The translations under genes and the position numbers were made by a program. The notes beneath the pieces were generated by a model that had not been told where the DNA came from, ran no database searches, and was given only the letters and a program-made list of their open reading frames with translations. A stretch of DNA of 64,000 bases, from contig VZSE01008347.1 of assembly GCA_013398275.1 (NCBI GenBank), positions 926 through 64,925 on the forward strand, read 5' to 3'. Positions 57,480 through 64,000 of this stretch are shown here, piece by piece. Source of the stretch: Promerops cafer (taxonomy: Eukaryota > Chordata > Aves > Passeriformes > Nectariniidae). Position 1 is the stretch's first letter. Each line of letters starts with the position of its first letter.

Positions 57480-57645
57480 TAAAATAGCGCTTTTCTTGTT
57501 CCAAGCACATTGCAAACACATCGTTCTCATCCTTAAACAGTCAGGCCTTAACCTTACTCTGCAGATGGGAAGCAGGCACAGAGGTGAAGCAACTTGTCTA
57601 AACAGAGCAGAGGGTGAGTCAGTGACTCTGCTACAGCATCTCCAT
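57480..57645 (-). mobile_element. Ancient MIR-like SINE remnant
   Basis: The plus strand reads 'aagcacattgcaaacacatc', then 'ctgcagatgggaagcaggca' and 'cagaggtgaagcaacttgtc'. This parallels the complement of the MIR core and 3' part (GCGCTTTACA... CAGATGAGGAAACTGAGGCA... AGTGACTTGCCC). Confidence 0.6.
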
Positions 57646-60600
57646 CACTCTGCAGGCCCTCAGCCTCTCCCCCTGTTCATGGATCAAGCCGTGCAGCTTC
57701 TGTGATTATGTTCAGTGGATGCCAGCAGAATTATTCGGCACACTGGGCTTTACAGTTTGCAAGCTGATACATCATTCAAGCATTATAAACAGAATTTGCT
57801 TTGTAATGAATCTGGATGAAGTGGTATAAAAGAGAAGTGACACTTGAGCAGGAAGGGATTCTAGCTCACAGGTGTAAGGGACCTAAGCTTTTACAGATGA
57901 AGCCTGAAACTCCTCCAAAGAGCACAGCTGAGCAAGAATTCCTAGACTGGTTACCACAGCACTGGTCTGCTTTGAAAAAGTAACTTTTTTTTATACTATA
58001 TCCTAATTTAAATATCTTACATGTCCTGTGTGTCTGTCCAGTTAAAAAGTTCAAACAGCACAGCATGCCTTCACAGATTAAATAATTTGATAACATACAC
58101 AGAGGCAGAAAAAAGAGCCATGGCAGTGCTCAAACCACTTCTGTCCCTCTGCTCCTTCCTGCCTATCTACAGTAACCAAACCCCTTAATGCAGCATTGAG
58201 GTTGCTCTTAGCTTGGGAATTTGCCCACTGGAAATTATTCTATCATATTACCCTCGCCTCTTGGTGATGAATAGCCAGCAGTGTTTAGCTGGAGTCCCAG
58301 CACTGGCTTTCTCCTCTCTGCTGTGCAGGAGGAGGGTACCCCACACTTCCTTCTATGCGGTGTCCAAATATTTGTGGGATGAATGGGAAAAGTCAGAGTA
58401 ATAAACTCAATGAAGTGATTTCAACTGGAAGGGGGAAAAAAAAAGTTGTATCAAAGTGTTTCTGTCTCAAAGGAACCACTGACTTTCCATCCCCTCATAT
58501 TTCATCTGTCTGGATGCTCTCTGCTGCTGCACACAACTGGAAAAAAGAGCCCTTCAAAATGACTTTATTACGGGTCTGAGTTTCTTGATTTCTGACTGGA
58601 AGCTTCACTACGTCACTCGTTTCAGGGCCAATTCCATCCCCTGTCAGTGAGGCTCCCACTCCGCCGGGCTTGAACGGGCTCCAGCTGTTGAGTCACGGCC
58701 CTGCTCAGCTCCCAGGCTCGTCTCCCCCGGCACGTGTCTGGGGTCTGACCACACACACAACACCAGGGAGCTCGCCTGACACGCCTGCTCCAACCAGCCC
58801 TGCTGTCAGGTGTGGCCAGAGGGGTTTTCAGTATCCCTCAAGCCCTTGGAGCAGGCAGACCATGGCTAAGGAGACCACGGCCAACCAGGAGCCACCTGAT
58901 TCTCCACCAACTCCCCAAGCTCCAGCAACTGGTGCTGCTGCTGCCAGTTTGCCAACAGAAAGCTAAATCTGGTGAGGAAAGAACTGCAGGTTTAGAACAA
59001 CAGTGGATTAAAAGGGAAGGCAGATAAATCAGCTTATGTGCTTGTGGGCGAAGAAACTAAGGCTGCTTAGGAGAAAGCCAGCAAGTCAAAGCCCAACCTC
59101 TGCCATAGTCAAATGGTCACTCTCCACTTGGGTTCAAATGAAGACCAGAGTAAGTCAAAACACACACAAGGTGGTGAATTCCACCAAGCTAAGCCAGTAG
59201 CAAATTATTTGCTTTAAAGTCAAAGTGAAAGATCAGCCTTTTACAGAGCTCAGTCACAGCAGAGTTTCCATCTGCTGGGTCCCACTCACCAGCCTTGTGT
59301 AACCAGCACATGGGAGCCTTCAGAAATGGGAAATAATGCCCTGCCTGCTTCTGCACCTCCTGGTCCTGTTTTTGTCACTATTGTTCCATGGCAGGGAGGG
59401 CTCCAGCAGCTGGGACAGGCTGCTCAACTTGTCTAGTGCTTGGACCACATAAAACTAATTGAAAATAGACTTATTTTTAATTAAAACCCCACAAACTTTA
59501 GAATACAGTACCTTTTCTTTCTTTCACCTGAAAAGCTAAACCTTCCATCTTCTCTCACTCTCTGTGTGTTCAGACACCAAAACCCTGCAGCTTTAGAGGA
59601 GACACAGCCTTAAAAAAGGGTTATAGTTCATTTTCCAGCTTGTCCTGACTTTTGCGCCTTGTTCGAAAGAACGAAGTGGAGTCTAAAAATCTTATTCCAC
59701 AAATGGTTCCTTTTTCAAAGGCCATTTAGGTCTCTGCTGGATGCACATATTTAAAAGCTATCAGATTAAAAATAACAGCGGACATCTCTCCCCATGTCAT
59801 AATGAAGCTATTGTGCACATTTTTAATCAACTGCTCCTGCCACTTTTGCCACGAGTCCTTTGAAGGCAGCAGTGACTTATGTAATGAGTTACACAACGAT
59901 GCCCATTAAAATGGCATTTATTCCCTTGGGCTCAGCTCCATCATTTGAGAAGACAAAAGGCAAGTTGCAAGGCTTCAGCTAAACCCTAGCTGACAGGGAC
60001 TTTGAGGGTTCTGAAGCAAAAGGCAAAAATAACGAGCTGGAGTTCAAAACGACCTTTCTGCTGAGGATGCCTGTGCTGCGATGCAGCACCCAGCAAGAGG
60101 CTCTGGGGCTGGGGCTACTCCAGATGCAATTCTGCTCTCAGAAACACAGGAAAACTGGTGATTCAGGATGGGCAGAGAGGCACATGAGAGCTTACCATGA
60201 TAATCACGAAACATTCTGCAAAGCAAACGTCTTCCTAGACTGTATAGGAATATGACTAGAGTTCCCAACATCTTCCTTCCACCCTTAGGGCAAGGGCTGT
60301 ATCTGTTACATACCTGTAAGCTCACAGTTCTGGGGGACTGTGCCCTGGCTAAAGCTTTTGGGCTCTCTTGTAATGTAAATATTAAAATCAGTGACTGACA
60401 GAAAATCCAAGCCTTTGAGCTTTGCAGGAAACAGCTGAGTTCCTCTGCAGAAGAGCTGACACAGGAGGCGCAGTGTGATGCTCACCAGTGAGCTGTGGCC
60501 AACAGAAAACTACTTCAGGGGCACTTGTAAAAATAAATTTTAATAATCCTGTCTTGTGACAAAATGTTCAAGCCTGCCAAAGTGTAGCTATGAAGGTGGA

Positions 60601-63600
60601 GAGAAAGCATGAGGTTTCAAGGAGGGTTGAAGAAACAGATGAGGAGGACCTCAGATAAATTCTCCATCCTTTTACACCTGCAGTGTGTTGCTAGGTCTCC
60701 CATTACACTGCAAACAGCCTTCAGCTACTTTTCACACCCTCTTTCTCCAGAAGTCCTGAGGATGTTTAGAAGCCTAAAAAATGCTGATATGCAGCACTTG
60801 TGCAATGCTGCATGTTCCCAAAAGGATGATCTGGGATCCTGAGTACAGAAAAGACAGAATGCGACAGAACAGAATTACAGTATCCCTTTTAAATGTATCA
60901 GCATATCACTGCTGCATCATGGGTGCTCAAAAGCCTCAGACCTACTACTCCCAGCTCTGTGAGTTTACTTTCCTCAGCTTTGCCATTATCTCCAGAGACT
61001 GAAGCAAGAGAATTATTGCAGAAACAAAAAAAGACCTGTTAGGGGACCTGGAAAGGAAAAAAAAAGGGAGGGTCCGGTGTCAATCAGGAAGTTTGCCCAC
61101 CCTAACCTTTGTACCTTAGGTGGAGTTGTTTGTAAGCTGCTCCAATTCCCTCTCCAGGGAATCCAATTGCTAGGAGAGCCGCCAGGTTTTAGAGGAAAAT
61201 GATGGAGGAAGGGCAGCTGAGAATCAAACAATCGTTCTCGACTGCTAAAGAAACTTTTCCTCTAACATCACGTCACCTTGGAAGCAGCCAGCGGAAAGAC
61301 CAACTGCCCTTTTTCTTTTCTGGCAACATTACAGTGAATGAGCATAAACCAGTGAGCATTAATGATGTGCAATGACAGCACACAAACTTCTCTGGAAAAG
61401 GGAGGCTCAGTTCCCTCTCAGCTGGCCAGGCAATGCTCACTGACTCACAGGCTTCATTATTTTTATGCCGCCCTCTGGGGCCTCCAGAGGAAGCAAAACA
61501 TTTTTATTTGTCAGAGAGCATATTTTTATTTTGATTTTTTTTTTCTTTCTAAGCAACCATGAATGAGGGATCTCCAGCTGCAGCAACCTCATGTGGAAAG
61601 AGCTCGCAGTGTTTGCAAGGGAATTGGAAGGCAGAGAGGGTAACTTATCAATTCAGCCACGTCTCCCAACTGCAGTGAAAAGGACTGGGTTAGTCAACGA
61701 CATTAATTTTATGGTGCATTAACACTACAGCTCTTCTTCCTTCCAGCATCATATCTGGAAGCAAATCTTCAGGTTGCAACGAAGAGAAGATGCACACCAT
61801 CAAGTAGCAAGTTCAAAGCAGCTGACCAGATTCCCTTCTACTCCTCTTTTTGCCTGGTATTTCAGAATAGAGACATCTCCTCGTATGCAGATAAACCAGG
61901 GATCTTTTACCTGCTGAAAGCTGCAGCAGTATCGCTCAACCGATTTACAGGGGAAAAAGAAAAGAAAAAGGCAAAAAGCTAAAATAAACCAAACAAGGAG
62001 GGATTTAAAGAAACAAAACTGCTACCCAAGTTCAGTTTCCTGCAGCACACCAAAGCTGGCTTTGAGATTTCTTTTTGAACAAGATACTGTAATTTATTGA
62101 TAAGCAGCAGACAGGACTTTTGCTGTGGTTTACTGAAAGCTGCTCCAGCAGACTGGTGCCATATCAACCCCCAAGCAAAAACACCAGCAATCACCAGCAA
62201 GCCTTTGTGCAGCATCTGGCAAGTCTCTGGTAATTTCCCATCGAAGAACTGATTTTGCACAGCCCTGCAAGCCCCAGAGAACTGATGGGATTACAACACT
62301 GGTAACGTGACTCGTAACTCCCCCAGTGGCAACAGCACTAGAACAAGAGACTCAAGTAGCCTCCAACACCAACATGAACAATGTGGTCCTTGCTCACCCT
62401 CTTCTACCCATGAAAGCCACCAAGGATGTTAACTAAACATTTCATTTTAAATGAAAAAAAAAATCCAGCTACCAGGCATAACGTCTGCATTACTTCAGCA
62501 AACAGCTCCCAACACAGAAATTGCAACGCTTGAGAGAGAATCTGCTGAATTTCCCTGTTCACCAAACATGACTTAATATGGGGTCCGTGGGCATCCCCAC
62601 TTGTCTAGCAGCTTTTGGAGGATATGGTCATGACAGTGATTCAGACATCTAAAAATAAAGCCCTGTAGGCACAAGTGCGTGCGCAGCACCTGAGTCACTC
62701 CGGGCTGCGGTGAGCCCGGGAGCCAAAGCTCATCTGTTTCACTGACACCACTGCCATGGCCAAGCAAAAAGCCTCATCACCAAACTCTGCTTCAACTCCT
62801 TCTCCCCTCCTCTCATCTTCTCAAGCACATCTAAGATCTTCCTGAAAAACCTTTGCTGGGCTTGGGTTTCAGTCCTGCGGTCGTCAGCTTTGAAAGTCAG
62901 AGCTGAAAGATTATAACCCAATGTTGCTGAAGTGTTTATTCATCTCCAAGGTGACACGATGTCGTCACAGGCACTCGGGCAGGACACCAAGCAGAAAGGC
63001 ATTATTTCAGATGCTTTAGGGAAAAGCCTGATTGCTTACAACCTGGCCATAGGCTCAACAGCTGACAAACAAGATTGTAAATGGAGCCTTGGCTTCTTGT
63101 CTGCCCCACAGCACTGGCTCTGAATGGGAAAAACTCAGCCCTCTTTCATCCTTGGAGAGTAACCTCCGCTCTCATTCATTAGGCAATGGAAAAAAAAAAA
63201 AAAGAGAAGCTGGCTCAGATCTGCCTGACACAATTTCCAGTTGCTTTGGACATTACTAATTATAGTCATCTTTATTTTTGACCTCTGATTACAGACTCTT
63301 TGCCCATTCAGTCTGAATGGCAAAGATAACCCCTCTTTTCTAGTAGGCTTGGGAGGAACTTTATACCCTGCCCAAAAGCCACCGCCCACACTCATCCGAG
63401 CTGAGCACAAGAAATAAGATGAAAACATGGAAAGCATTTGCTTAAACATGCTCAGTTTTACTTCCTTCTTTAGCAAGTGCCATAGATCAAGGGCAGCAGT
63501 CCAGGTGAGAGTGTGATGTAAGCTCTTTTCCATGCATGTTCTGAGATGAGCTAACTGCTCTGCGCAGGAGCCTCATTTCTCACTGTTCTGACTAGCACTG

Positions 63601-64000
63601 TATCCTCGGGGCTCAGATGCTGAAAAGCAGATATTCAGTTCAGTAAGATTAAACATGTCTGCACAACTCCAGTGCACCATGCTGGGGGCTCACATCTCTT
63701 CACGAGAGAGAAAAATGAATTTCAGGAACCAGGCCAGCACTATCTCCTAGAGGCACTGCAATACCAGTGTAAACTTCCCGAATATTGCTTACTCAATAAA
63801 ACAAGGCATCACAGGAGGGCTATGCAAATCCCTCAACTTTGAAGTACTGCTTTCCTGTTGCCCCAAAGGACCAGTTCTCTATCTCCACACACCCAGACAA
63901 GTGTGTGTGTGAAGCGATACAGCACCTGCAGGTGTGAAATTTCTGATGTAATCAGGTCAGGAGCTGCCTTGACATTATTGTTGTGCTGCTCCGTAAAGGG

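Larger units (their letters stand above)
54946..64000 (-). other. RAPGEF1 first intron, 5' part runs off the window
   Basis: No further coding exon is recognisable. RAPGEF1 has a very long first intron in mammals, which fits. It contains two old MIR-like SINE remnants (about 55230-55390 and 57480-57645) and AT-rich blocks (56640-56780, 59640-59960) that look like candidate conserved non-coding elements. No promoter or CpG island is seen. Confidence 0.55.

Noticed and set aside
1..64000. CRISPR arrays, bacterial operons, phage or viral genes
   Set aside because: None seen. The gene structure, splice sites and CR1 repeats show avian nuclear DNA.

Overview
The window is vertebrate genomic DNA, almost certainly from a bird. 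Small exons are separated by long introns with ordinary GT-AG splice signals, and the interspersed repeats are CR1 LINE 3' ends. The plus strand carries repeated copies of the antisense CR1 tail (the 'ggttggaagggacct' motif). There is no bacterial-style gene packing, no CRISPR array, and I found no RNA gene.

Two protein-coding genes converge tail to tail. At the left edge, on the plus strand, are the last three coding exons (1-864) and 3' UTR of a proline-rich dispanin/CD225 membrane protein, most likely PRRT1B. The rest of the window, from a probable poly(A) signal near 2218 to beyond 64000, is RAPGEF1 (C3G) on the minus strand. C3G is the CRK-bound guanine-nucleotide exchange factor for RAP1. 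I place 25 coding exons between 54945 and 5802. Each boundary is supported by splice signals and by reading-phase agreement with its neighbours, apart from the two anomalies below. The 54946-64000 stretch is its first intron; the start exon lies outside the window or is not recognisable.

Exon order follows the protein: N-terminal regulatory region (54945-43054), four PxLPxK-type CRK SH3-binding motifs (42671-32049), three in-frame cassette exons (29612-18740), REM/RasGEF_N domain (about 14065-8830), CDC25-homology catalytic domain (about 8678-5802), then a 3' UTR of about 3.6 kb.

Points of interest: (1) an AT-AC intron with a near-perfect U12-type (minor spliceosome) donor and branch site splits the REM domain; (2) a cassette exon encodes a YVNL tyrosine motif of the GRB2-SH2 type, with a TGCATG (RBFOX-type) site just downstream; (3) a run of six Gs in one required exon puts it one base out of frame; (4) the tyrosine I align to human Tyr504 is Phe here; (5) an expected exon of about 38 codons between the first two coding exons is not visible; (6) all six recognised CR1 fragments lie in the same orientation as RAPGEF1. 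Comparisons with human C3G are from memory and should be checked by alignment.
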